Origin: Chloroflexota bacterium
GTDB lineage: Bacteria; Chloroflexota; UBA5177; JANWHV01
Assembly (NCBI GenBank): GCA_025924845.1
Contig: JAICHN010000308.1
Span: 1 to 6,210, forward strand
DNA length: 6,210 bases
Direction: 5' to 3'
Position numbers and translations under genes: made by a program. The notes under the pieces are model-generated. The model saw only the letters and a list, made by a program, of their open reading frames with translations, was not told where the DNA came from and made no database searches. Shown in pieces: positions 1 to 5,642 of the stretch. Each line of letters starts with the position of its first letter. Positions within the stretch are counted from its first letter, which is position 1.

Positions 1-1
1 C

Positions 2-445
2 AACACCCTCGCCGGTTCCGAGACCATCGCGCCCCCGCTGCCCACGCTGCCCTCGGCCGAACAGGTGGTGCTGGTGGTGGATGACAGCCTGACCATGCGC
101 GTGGCCCTCAGCCATAGCCTTAGCCACGGCGGCTACACGGTGCTCACCGCTCGCGACGGCCAGGAGGCGCTGGAGACAATTCGCACCCGCGGCTTGCCGG
201 ATCTGATCACGCTGGACATAGAAATGCCCCGCATGGATGGCCTGGAAACGCTGTATGCGATCCGCAATACGCCGGGCGGCGAGTCGTTGCCCATCTTCAT
301 GATTACCTCGCGCACCGGCAGGCAACACCAGCGCACCGCCATGCAAATGGGCGCCACGCGCTACTTCACCAAGCCCTATCGCGATAGCGAATTCATCGGC
401 GCCGTGCAGCAGGCCACTGGGAAGATTCTTCGCTCCACAGGCTAA
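2..445 (+). CDS. C-terminal receiver domain of a CheA-like hybrid histidine kinase (5' partial)
   Basis: The frame is open from the first bases of the window, so this is the end of a longer gene. About 21 residues of Pro/Ala-rich linker lead into a complete receiver (REC) domain. Numbering from the GTG at 65, the acidic pair is D6-D7, the phospho-acceptor is D51 in LDIEMPRMDG, the switch threonine is T81 and the conserved lysine is K103 in TKPY. The ITSRT...H...A...GA..Y.TKPY pattern is typical of receivers fused to the C-terminus of CheA/ChpA-type chemotaxis or pilus-motility kinases, where they act as an internal phosphate sink or output. The domain begins directly at the GTG, which argues against a free-standing CheY starting there. 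The stop is TAA followed at once by an in-frame TAG. The receiver call is secure; the CheA-type parent is inferred from sequence style, and the kinase domains lie outside the window. Confidence 0.85.
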   Translation, partial: NTLAGSETIAPPLPTLPSAEQVVLVVDDSLTMRVALSHSLSHGGYTVLTARDGQEALETIRTRGLPDLITLDIEMPRMDGLETLYAIRNTPGGESLPIFMITSRTGRQHQRTAMQMGATRYFTKPYRDSEFIGAVQQATGKILRSTG

Positions 446-448
446 TAG

Positions 449-2824
449 CTACAATGAGGAACCGGGAAGGCATTCGCCCACTCCGGCGGCGGCCGCTATC
501 GCTTGATCGAGCCCGAGCGCCATGCCGGCCGCCCAGGCCGAGACGAAGGCGTCGGCGCCCAGGTCCGCCCGCACTCTCCTCATATCCTCGTCGTAGAGCG
601 CCTGATCGGCGGCGGCAAGGCCGGATCCAAGGGCAACGCGCAGGCTGGAGGCCGCCCCGAACAGGCGGGCCGCCAGATCGGCCTGCCCCTGTATGCTTGC
701 CAGCGCCGCCAGGCCCTCCAGACAGCGGGCCGACTGCAGCCGGTCGCCTACCTCATGGCTGAGCGCCAGTCCCTCGGCAAAGTAGGCCCTGGCCCGCGCC
801 GCGTCACGCTGCATGCGGGCTACCCCGCCGAGATTATGCAAGGCCCAGGCCATGCCGCGCGAATCGCCCATTTGGCGGCGCAGGGCCAGACTTTCCCCGC
901 AGAGCGCCGCGGCACGATCGAAGTTGCCCAGATAGCGCGCGGTGGCGCCGAGATTGTTGAGCGCAACTGCAATCCCTTGCCGGTCATCAAGGTCACGGTA
1001 CAGCGCCAGGCTGTCTTCATGCAGCGCGGTCGCCCGCGCATAGTCGCCCTGATCGCGGGCCACATTACCCCGCGCGTTCAACACGTCCGCCACGCCCCTG
1101 GTGTTCCCTAGCCGGCGGAAGAGATCCAGACTCTTATCGCACCACATAGCTGCCGGGCCGAGATCCATCTGCTGCATGGCGAGAGCGGCGGCGCCGCGCA
1201 CGGCATCGGCCAGGACGGGCAGCGGCACCTCGCCGGGGTCGCGCAGCAGTTGATCCAACCAGAGACGCCCCTCGGTAAAGCGGCCATGGACATACCAGAG
1301 CCGCCATAGCACTCCCGCGATTCGTAGACCGATTTCCGTCGCGCCGCTCTCGCCGGCCCAGCGCAGTACCGCGCGCAGGTTATCGTGCTCACCGTCAAGC
1401 CGCTCAAGCCAGGCTCGCTGACCCGGCCCACTGAAATCGGGTTGGACTGCCTCCGCGAAGGCTAGATAGTACTCGGCATGGCGGCGGGACAACTCCTCCA
1501 GCGTCCCTTGATCCCGCAAGCGCTCACGCGCGTACTCGTGCAGGGTTTCGAGCATACCGATCCGTACCTCACCATTACGCTCGGTTTGCCGTACGAGACT
1601 TTTGTCGACCAGGGCAGCCGGCAGATCGAGCGACCAGGAGGCGCCGTGAATCGCTTCCAGCGCATCGAGCGTGCAGCCGCCCGCGAACACACCCAGTGAG
1701 GCGAAGAGGTGTTGCTCATCCGCCTCCAGTAAGTCATAGCTCCAGTCGATAGCGGCGCGCAAGGTCTGTTGGCGGGCAGGCAGATCACGGGGGCCGCCGA
1801 CCAGCAGAGGCAAGCGCTGCTCCAGACGAGCCAGTAAGGCGGCTGGCGGCAGCAGACGTACAAGCGAGGCCGCCAATTCAATGGCCAACGGCAAGCCGTC
1901 CAGCCGCGCGCAGATCCGGGTGACTGCCTCTCCATTCAGCGTGTCTAGTTGAAACTCGGGTTTCACGGCCTGGGCCCGGTCCACGAACAGCCGCACGCCG
2001 GCATAATTGGCCAGCACTTCCAGGGGAAGGTTTCCACCCGGCTCGGCAACGGGCAGCGGCCCCACCTCATAGAGCCGCTCACCCCGCACGCGCAGCGCCG
2101 TCCGGCTGGTCACCACGATCACCAGGCGCGGACCATGCGCCAGCAGGTCAGCTACCAGCGGCGCCGCCTCCACCAGGTGTTCAAAGTTGTCCAGCACGAG
2201 TAAGAGTTGCTTTGCCGCCAGGTACGCCCGGAGCCGTTCGGCGACGCGCCCGCTGCCCGCTTCTTCCACGCCGACCGCGAGCGCGACGGCGGCAGCCACC
2301 AGGGTTGGCTCGCGCAACACCGAGAGATCCACGAAGACCACGCCGTCGGCAAAGGCATCTCGCACTTCCGCCGCCGCGGCCAGGGCCAGGCGCGTCTTGC
2401 CCATGCCGCCCGCCCCGCTCAGGGTCAGCAGACGTGTGCCGGCGCGATCCCCGGCGCGGCGAATAAAATGGGTAATCCGCGCCACATCCCGCTCACGGCC
2501 AATCAGCCCGGTCGGGGGCGCCGGCAGGGGGTTGCCGGGTGGAGGTGGAGATGAGGCCGGGGTTGCTTCCGGCGCGGACGGCGCGCCGGCACCATTGGTG
2601 GCGGCGGCGATCAGGGCGGCGCGGTGTTCCTGATCCAGGTGCAGGGCATCAGCCAGCAGACCCACGGTGAGCAACCGGGGGGCGTTGCGTCGTCCCCGCT
2701 CCAGATGTGCGATCGCGGCGCTGCTTAGCCCGGCGCGTTCGGCAAGCGCCTCCTGAGACAAGCCGGAGGACAGCCTATGGCGTCGTAGAAGACTGCCAAA
2801 GGTCTCGCGCGCCTGTACCGTCAC
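449..2824 (-). CDS. XRE-family HTH / STAND (NB-ARC-like) ATPase / TPR regulator
   Basis: This 791-residue protein probably acts as a cytoplasmic, ATP-dependent one-component regulator. Residues ~9-63 are a Cro/C1-type helix-turn-helix (SQEALAERAGLSSAAIAHLE). A Pro/Ala-rich linker spans ~80-105. The NTPase core follows: Walker A GAGGMGKT at 137-144, Walker B LLLVLDN at 207-213, sensor TSR at 239-241, GLPLA at 310-314 and a winged-helix region at ~355-435 ending in MLETLHEYA, which replaces the MHD motif of plant NB-ARC proteins. Residues ~440-560 look helical, and four 40-residue TPR units cover 577-736. STAND proteins are switches: ligand or partner binding at the repeats triggers ATP-dependent oligomerisation. 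The GTG start is supported by an SD (GAGGTG) five bases upstream and by the HTH beginning right after it. The target and signal cannot be read from the sequence. A defence-type STAND is less likely because the N-terminus is DNA-binding rather than a nuclease or other effector. Confidence 0.9.
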   Translation of the reverse strand: MTVQARETFGSLLRRHRLSSGLSQEALAERAGLSSAAIAHLERGRRNAPRLLTVGLLADALHLDQEHRAALIAAATNGAGAPSAPEATPASSPPPPGNPLPAPPTGLIGRERDVARITHFIRRAGDRAGTRLLTLSGAGGMGKTRLALAAAAEVRDAFADGVVFVDLSVLREPTLVAAAVALAVGVEEAGSGRVAERLRAYLAAKQLLLVLDNFEHLVEAAPLVADLLAHGPRLVIVVTSRTALRVRGERLYEVGPLPVAEPGGNLPLEVLANYAGVRLFVDRAQAVKPEFQLDTLNGEAVTRICARLDGLPLAIELAASLVRLLPPAALLARLEQRLPLLVGGPRDLPARQQTLRAAIDWSYDLLEADEQHLFASLGVFAGGCTLDALEAIHGASWSLDLPAALVDKSLVRQTERNGEVRIGMLETLHEYARERLRDQGTLEELSRRHAEYYLAFAEAVQPDFSGPGQRAWLERLDGEHDNLRAVLRWAGESGATEIGLRIAGVLWRLWYVHGRFTEGRLWLDQLLRDPGEVPLPVLADAVRGAAALAMQQMDLGPAAMWCDKSLDLFRRLGNTRGVADVLNARGNVARDQGDYARATALHEDSLALYRDLDDRQGIAVALNNLGATARYLGNFDRAAALCGESLALRRQMGDSRGMAWALHNLGGVARMQRDAARARAYFAEGLALSHEVGDRLQSARCLEGLAALASIQGQADLAARLFGAASSLRVALGSGLAAADQALYDEDMRRVRADLGADAFVSAWAAGMALGLDQAIAAAAGVGECLPGSSL
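617..1096 (-). repeat. Four tandem TPR units within the STAND regulator
   Basis: Residues 577-736 divide into four 40-residue units starting at G577, G617, G657 and Q697. Each has an A..LN.LG..AR..G helix A and an A......SLAL... helix B, ending in a D/G turn. The 40-residue period, rather than 34, is typical of the tetratricopeptide arrays in MalT/AfsR-like STAND proteins, where they form the sensor or partner-binding surface. The units have diverged at DNA level and are recognisable only in protein. Confidence 0.8.
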
Positions 2825-2829
2825 GCCGG

Positions 2830-2835
2830 CACCTC
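2830..2835 (-). promoter_or_regulatory. Ribosome binding site for the STAND regulator
   Basis: On the minus strand GAGGTG lies five bases before the GTG at 2824. It supports this non-ATG start, and no alternative start with a better SD was seen upstream in frame. Confidence 0.55.
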
Positions 2836-2919
2836 GCTGCTACAGCCGCCCAGGACCCGCACACTCATGAGCGGCATGGTACCAACAATGGTTAAGGATG
2901 TTGCACGCACTCGGCCGCG

Positions 2920-2964
2920 AAGCAGCACCGTTCCCCCGCCCTCGGGGTAGAAACGGTGCTGCTT
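2920..2964 (-). terminator. Strong hairpin after the SufR-like gene (terminator-like, no U-tract)
   Basis: A perfect 13-bp inverted repeat (aagcagcaccgtt at 2920-2932, its complement at 2952-2964) encloses 19 bases. These contain a second 5-bp G/C stem (2934-2938 with 2943-2947) closed by a four-base loop. The structure starts inside the TAA stop codon of the regulator (2963-2965) and lies upstream of the STAND gene on the same strand. Position and stability suggest transcription termination or mRNA 3'-end protection, insulating the two genes. There is no run of T after the stem on either strand, so it is not a classical Rho-independent terminator. The remaining ~95 bases up to the STAND gene hold no convincing promoter. 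Confidence 0.6.
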
Positions 2965-3646
2965 ATTCGGACCGATCGAGCCTGGGCCGTATCTCGTAGG
3001 CGCAGACATGGCCGGCGGTCAGTTGGTGCGCTATTCGCTCCACATCGGCTTCGGGGAGTGCCGCCTGGAGGAAGGTCAGTTCGCTGCCGCAGGCATGGCG
3101 GTAGCGGCGGGCCACGCTCAGCACGGCACAGTTACGCTCTGTGATCACGTAGGCGCCGTCAGCGCGCCGCTCGAAGTCAGCCAGATAGCCGTCCTCATCG
3201 AGGATTTGGGCGACCGCGCCCACCTTCTCCGCAAAGGTAAGGCCCGCCGTACGAGTACGTGCCTGCTCCAGGCGGCGTTGCCCACGGCGGTCAAAGATCC
3301 GCTCCAGGAGCTTCGGATCCTCACTCTCCACGTATTCAAGCAGTTCATTGGTAAGCTCGGCATAGGCACGGGGGAATAGAGCATCACCGGCGGCGGTCAG
3401 GCTGTAGAGATGGCGCGGCCGGCCCGGTCCCTCGCGCACCTCGCGGTAAGCGACCAGCCCGTCACGTTCGAGCGCGACCAGATGTTGGCGGGTACCGCTG
3501 ACCGTCATCTCCGCCGCCGCGGCCAGGCGATCGACCGCGACCTCTCCCTGTCGCTTAATCTGCTCGAGCAGGGCGCGTCGGGTCTCCGGAAGGCTGTTGG
3601 GTCTGGAATCAATGGGCAAAGGGTTCGTCCTTCCCGTGAGGGTCAT
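2963..3646 (-). CDS. SufR/ArsR-type winged-helix transcriptional regulator with likely Fe-S cysteines
   Basis: The 227-residue product resembles the SufR/COG2345 group of ArsR/DeoR-like regulators. Residues ~20-85 form a winged helix: ETRRALLEQIKRQGEVAVD, recognition helix around SGTRQHLVALERDGLV, then a GRPRHLY wing. The middle (~90-165) is helical. The C-terminus carries C173, C186 and C215 (C-x12-C-x28-C) in ERNCAVLSVA...C...AGHVCAYEIRP. In SufR, cysteines in this region bind an Fe-S cluster that sets DNA binding, so redox or iron-sulphur sensing is a reasonable inference here. It is transcribed divergently from the SDR/QueA-like pair and is the obvious candidate to control it and itself. 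The ATG at 3646 has only a poor SD. The in-frame TTG at 3617-3619 has GGAAGGA nine bases or so upstream and would give 218 residues with the winged helix intact. No suf genes are visible, so the name SufR is not transferred. Confidence 0.85.
   Translation of the reverse strand: MTLTGRTNPLPIDSRPNSLPETRRALLEQIKRQGEVAVDRLAAAAEMTVSGTRQHLVALERDGLVAYREVREGPGRPRHLYSLTAAGDALFPRAYAELTNELLEYVESEDPKLLERIFDRRGQRRLEQARTRTAGLTFAEKVGAVAQILDEDGYLADFERRADGAYVITERNCAVLSVARRYRHACGSELTFLQAALPEADVERIAHQLTAGHVCAYEIRPRLDRSE
3628..3634 (-). promoter_or_regulatory. Possible ribosome binding site for an alternative TTG start of the regulator
   Basis: GGAAGGA on the minus strand ends eight or nine bases before an in-frame TTG (3617-3619, codon 10 of the longer frame). 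It is a better SD than anything before the ATG at 3646. With the predicted -10 box at 3660-3665, this start would have a leader of roughly 35 bases, while the ATG would have only about 7. Confidence 0.35.
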
Positions 3647-3659
3647 CTATGCTACCCAT

Positions 3660-3688
3660 ACTATACGACCGCCAAGGAAAAATCAATA
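3660..3688 (-). promoter_or_regulatory. Candidate promoter of the SufR-like regulator
   Basis: On the minus strand TATAGT (3660-3665) matches the -10 consensus at five of six positions. TATTGA lies 17 bases upstream (3683-3688), or TTGATT at a 15-base spacing. The -35 is weak, as often in activated or autoregulated genes. It sits in an AT-rich divergent gap back-to-back with the SDR promoter. Confidence 0.4.
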
Positions 3689-3699
3689 AACACTTGTTT
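3688..3699. promoter_or_regulatory. Candidate operator: AAACA-CT-TGTTT palindrome
   Basis: A 12-bp element with perfect 5-bp arms and a two-base centre lies between the two divergent promoters. It covers the predicted -35 box of the SDR promoter (3694-3699) and touches the outer edge of the regulator's -35. A dimeric winged-helix regulator bound here could block SDR transcription and its own. It does not resemble the SufR operator I recall from cyanobacteria, and short AT-rich palindromes arise by chance. Confidence 0.3.
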
Positions 3700-3722
3700 T
3701 ACTACCTCAATTGGCGTAGACT
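3694..3722 (+). promoter_or_regulatory. Candidate sigma70-type promoter of the SDR/QueA-like operon
   Basis: TTGTTT (3694-3699) and TAGACT (3717-3722) are separated by exactly 17 bases. Transcription would begin near 3729, leaving a leader of about 20 bases with the SD of the SDR gene. This placement also rules out the in-frame ATG at 3723, which would abut the -10 box. Confidence 0.45.
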
Positions 3723-3737
3723 ATGCGTTATCACGAA

Positions 3738-3743
3738 AGGGAG
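3738..3743 (+). promoter_or_regulatory. Ribosome binding site fixing the SDR start
   Basis: AGGGAG lies six bases before the ATG at 3750. The alternative ATG at 3723 has no SD, so the shorter protein is preferred. Confidence 0.65.
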
Positions 3744-3749
3744 TACATC

Positions 3750-4457
3750 ATGACCACGTCAGCCCCACCCAGCGCCCTGATTACCGGCGCCTCGCGCGGC
3801 CTTGGCCTGGCTCTCGCTCAGGCACTGGCTGAACGAGGCTGGACTCTCCTCCTCGACGCGCGTGATCCCGATGCCCTGGAGGCGGCCCGCGCTACACTGG
3901 CCCCCGGCGCCCATGTCCATGCGGTGCCCGGAGACGTACGGGATCCGGAGCACCATGCCGCCCTGGCGCGGCTCGCCCACCGGATAGGGGGGCTGGACGC
4001 GGTGGTAAATAATGCGTCAACGCTCGGCCCAAGTCCCCTGCCCGCCCTCCTCGACCTGCCCGGGGCCGCCCTGGCCGAAATCTACGCGGTCAATGTGCTG
4101 GCGCCGCTCACCATCCTGCAGGCACTGCGCCGCGAATTGCGCCCAGGAGCGCGCATCCTGAATCTGACCAGCGACGCAGCGGTCGAGCCCTACGCGGGCT
4201 GGGGCGGCTACGGGTCCAGTAAGGCGGCGCTGGAGCAACTTTCCGCCGTCCTGGCGGCTGAATTACCGGATAACCGAGTATATTGGGTAGATCCCGGCGA
4301 CTTGCGGACCCAGATGCATCAGGATGCCTTTCCCGGCGAGGACATCAGCGACCGGCCGCTCCCAGAGGTAAGCGTCCCCGGGCTGCTGACCCTGCTGACC
4401 GGCAATTTGCCGAGCGGCCGTTATCGGGCTCAAGCCATGCCGCAAGGAGCGGACTGA
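3750..4457 (+). CDS. Short-chain dehydrogenase/reductase (classical SDR fold)
   Basis: This 235-residue cytoplasmic NAD(P)-dependent oxidoreductase matches the usual length of a classical SDR. Visible motifs are the cofactor loop TGASRGLG (12-19), an acidic D36 after the second strand (suggesting NAD(H), though R38 nearby leaves NADPH possible), D62-V63, NNAS (87-90, for NNAG), structural N115 and the catalytic S141, Y154 and K158 (YGSSK). The DPGDLRTQMH stretch (181-190) follows where SDRs place the PG motif. A distinctive tail, FPGEDISDRP then PSGRYRA, resembles a subgroup I recall from actinobacteria and Chloroflexota. The gene opens a two-gene operon, ends two bases before the QueA-like start, and is divergent from the SufR-like regulator. 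All catalytic residues are present, so it should be active. The substrate is unknown; the QueA-like partner suggests a modified nucleoside or a SAM-derived sugar, but that is conjecture. Confidence 0.92.
   Translation: MTTSAPPSALITGASRGLGLALAQALAERGWTLLLDARDPDALEAARATLAPGAHVHAVPGDVRDPEHHAALARLAHRIGGLDAVVNNASTLGPSPLPALLDLPGAALAEIYAVNVLAPLTILQALRRELRPGARILNLTSDAAVEPYAGWGGYGSSKAALEQLSAVLAAELPDNRVYWVDPGDLRTQMHQDAFPGEDISDRPLPEVSVPGLLTLLTGNLPSGRYRAQAMPQGAD
4444..4449 (+). promoter_or_regulatory. Ribosome binding site for the QueA-like gene, inside the SDR gene
   Basis: AAGGAG lies within the last codons of the SDR gene, ten bases before the ATG at 4460. Translation of the two genes is probably coupled. 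Confidence 0.6.
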
Positions 4458-4459
4458 TC

Positions 4460-5542
4460 ATGACCGCCCCGACCGCCCCCACCCTACCGACGTCCAGGCC
4501 GCTCTTGCCGGACTTCGCACTCCCCGCCGCCCTGGAGGCGGGTGAGCCACCGGAGGCGCGCGGCCTACGACGCGACGGCGTGCGCCTGCTCGTATCGCAC
4601 TACGAAGACAATCGCCTGACCCACGCTATCTTTCACGATCTCCCCGCGTTTTTGCGGCCGGGCGATCTCGTGGTGATTAACACCAGCGGCACCATGAAGG
4701 CGTCAGTGCCCGCGCGTCGAGCGGACGGAACGAAGCTAAGACTTCATCTATCGACCAATCTCCCCACCGGGCTATGGCTGGTGGAGTTACGAACGCCTGC
4801 CGGTCCAGCCGGCTTGCCGTTCCGCGAAGCACGGGTCGGAGAGACGCTTATCCTGCCGGCAGGCGGCGCGATCACGCTGCTTCGTCCACATGCCGATCAG
4901 GGCGATCTCGTACGCCTATGGGTGGCCGCGCTGAGTCTCCCGCGACCGCCGGCAGAATATCTTGGCCGGCACGGGGCGCCGATTCGCTACAGCTACGCCA
5001 AACGCGCCTGGCCGATCTCCTACTACCAAACGGTCTATGCCACCGAGCAGGGCAGCGCCGAGATGCCGTCGGCGGGAAGAGCCTTCACGCCACACCTGAT
5101 CACCAGGCTGACCGCGATGGGAGTAACCATGGTGCCCTTGCTGCTTCACACTGGGGTGGCCAGCCAGGAGCGCGACGAACCGCCCTATGAAGAGTATTAC
5201 CGGGTCGGCGAGGACACCGCTCGCCTGGTTAACGCGGCTCACGCGGCGTGCAGGCGAGTGATCGCGGTGGGCACCACGGTGATCCGCGCCCTGGAGACGG
5301 TCACGGATACTGATGGGGTTACTCATCCGGGAAGCGGCTGGACCGATCTGGTGATCTGTCCCGAGCGGAAGCTTCGGGCGGTGAACGGCCTGCTGACCGG
5401 CTTCCATGAACCGCGCTCCACCCATCTTGCCATGCTCACCGCGCTGGCGGGCGAGGCACATCTCACACTCACCTACAAGGAGGCGCTGCGCGAGCGCTAT
5501 CTCTGGCACGAGTTCGGCGATCTACACCTGATAGTGCCGTAG
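4460..5542 (+). CDS. Divergent QueA-family protein (SAM:tRNA ribosyltransferase-isomerase-like)
   Basis: The 360-residue product has the length and motif order of QueA, which moves the ribosyl part of S-adenosylmethionine onto preQ1 in tRNA to form epoxyqueuosine. Family marks are DF near the start (18-19), RPGDLVVINTSGT (66-78; canonical QueA has a GDLLVFNNTR-type motif), YYQTVYA (188-194), AEMPSAGRAFT (200-210; canonical APTAGLHFT), LLLHTGVASQE (227-237; canonical LHVGAGTF), VIAVGTTVIRALE (267-279), LLTGFHEPRSTHL (311-323; canonical TNFHLP.STL) and YLWHEFGD (347-354). The scaffold and the GTT.R.LE and STL blocks are kept, while the motifs near the substrate differ. This fits a QueA paralogue subfamily I recall from actinobacteria and Chloroflexota, so a different acceptor is possible and the symbol queA is not used. 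The ATG at 4460 was chosen over an upstream GTG inside the SDR gene because of its SD and because homology begins near residue 18. Confidence 0.88.
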   Translation: MTAPTAPTLPTSRPLLPDFALPAALEAGEPPEARGLRRDGVRLLVSHYEDNRLTHAIFHDLPAFLRPGDLVVINTSGTMKASVPARRADGTKLRLHLSTNLPTGLWLVELRTPAGPAGLPFREARVGETLILPAGGAITLLRPHADQGDLVRLWVAALSLPRPPAEYLGRHGAPIRYSYAKRAWPISYYQTVYATEQGSAEMPSAGRAFTPHLITRLTAMGVTMVPLLLHTGVASQERDEPPYEEYYRVGEDTARLVNAAHAACRRVIAVGTTVIRALETVTDTDGVTHPGSGWTDLVICPERKLRAVNGLLTGFHEPRSTHLAMLTALAGEAHLTLTYKEALRERYLWHEFGDLHLIVP

Positions 5543-5543
5543 C

Positions 5544-5557
5544 TCTACCATTGTAGA
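5544..5557 (+). terminator. Small hairpin just after the QueA-like stop
   Basis: TCTAC-CATT-GTAGA gives a 5-bp stem with a four-base loop starting two bases after the stop codon. Only a short TTT follows, at 5563-5565. It may be a weak terminator for the SDR/QueA-like operon, but the stem is short and the U-run is displaced. Confidence 0.2.
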
Positions 5558-5562
5558 CTCGG

Positions 5563-5592
5563 TTTATGATCCAACTTGAGGTACCGTATACT
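5563..5592 (+). promoter_or_regulatory. Candidate promoter before the Rpn-like fragment
   Basis: TATACT (5587-5592) matches the -10 consensus at five of six positions, with a weak -35 (TTTATG at 18 or TTATGA at 17 bases). Transcription would start at about 5599, just inside the G/C hairpin that follows. It could serve the small downstream frame. Confidence 0.3.
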
Positions 5593-5593
5593 G

Positions 5594-5627
5594 CTCCTAG
5601 CGGCGCCGTTCAGCGGCGCGTAGGGAG
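5594..5627. repeat. G/C-rich inverted repeat upstream of the Rpn-like fragment
   Basis: The core is GCGCCG (5603-5608) paired with CGGCGC (5614-5619) around a five-base loop. Outer arms CTCCTA (5594-5599) and TAGGGAG (5621-5627) can extend it, with bulges. There is no T-run, and a purine-rich stretch follows. It could end the QueA-like transcript or form the 5' end of the next mRNA. Confidence 0.4.
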
Positions 5628-5642
5628 AGGAGTGGGGAGCGG

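Noticed and set aside
65..445. Free-standing CheY-like response regulator starting at GTG 65
   Set aside because: The frame continues open to the window edge through a Pro-rich linker, and the first receiver strand begins at the GTG itself. A domain at the end of a larger protein fits better.
503..1111. 202-residue open frame on the plus strand
   Set aside because: It lies wholly antisense to the TPR region of the STAND gene and shows no domain. Long antisense frames are expected at this GC content.
2821..3009. 62-residue minus-strand frame whose TGA overlaps the STAND GTG start
   Set aside because: It begins inside the SufR-like gene in another frame, runs through the hairpin and has no family likeness. 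The GTGA overlap looks coincidental.
3723..3749. N-terminal extension of the SDR from ATG 3723
   Set aside because: No SD precedes it, it abuts the predicted -10 box, and the ATG at 3750 has AGGGAG at six bases. The Rossmann strand follows the shorter start at the usual distance.
4283..4459. 59-residue N-terminal extension of the QueA-like protein
   Set aside because: It overlaps the SDR gene, and its residues do not resemble a QueA N-terminus. The ATG at 4460 has AAGGAG upstream.
4916..5509. 197-residue open frame on the minus strand
   Set aside because: It is antisense to the motif-bearing half of the QueA-like gene and has no recognisable domain.
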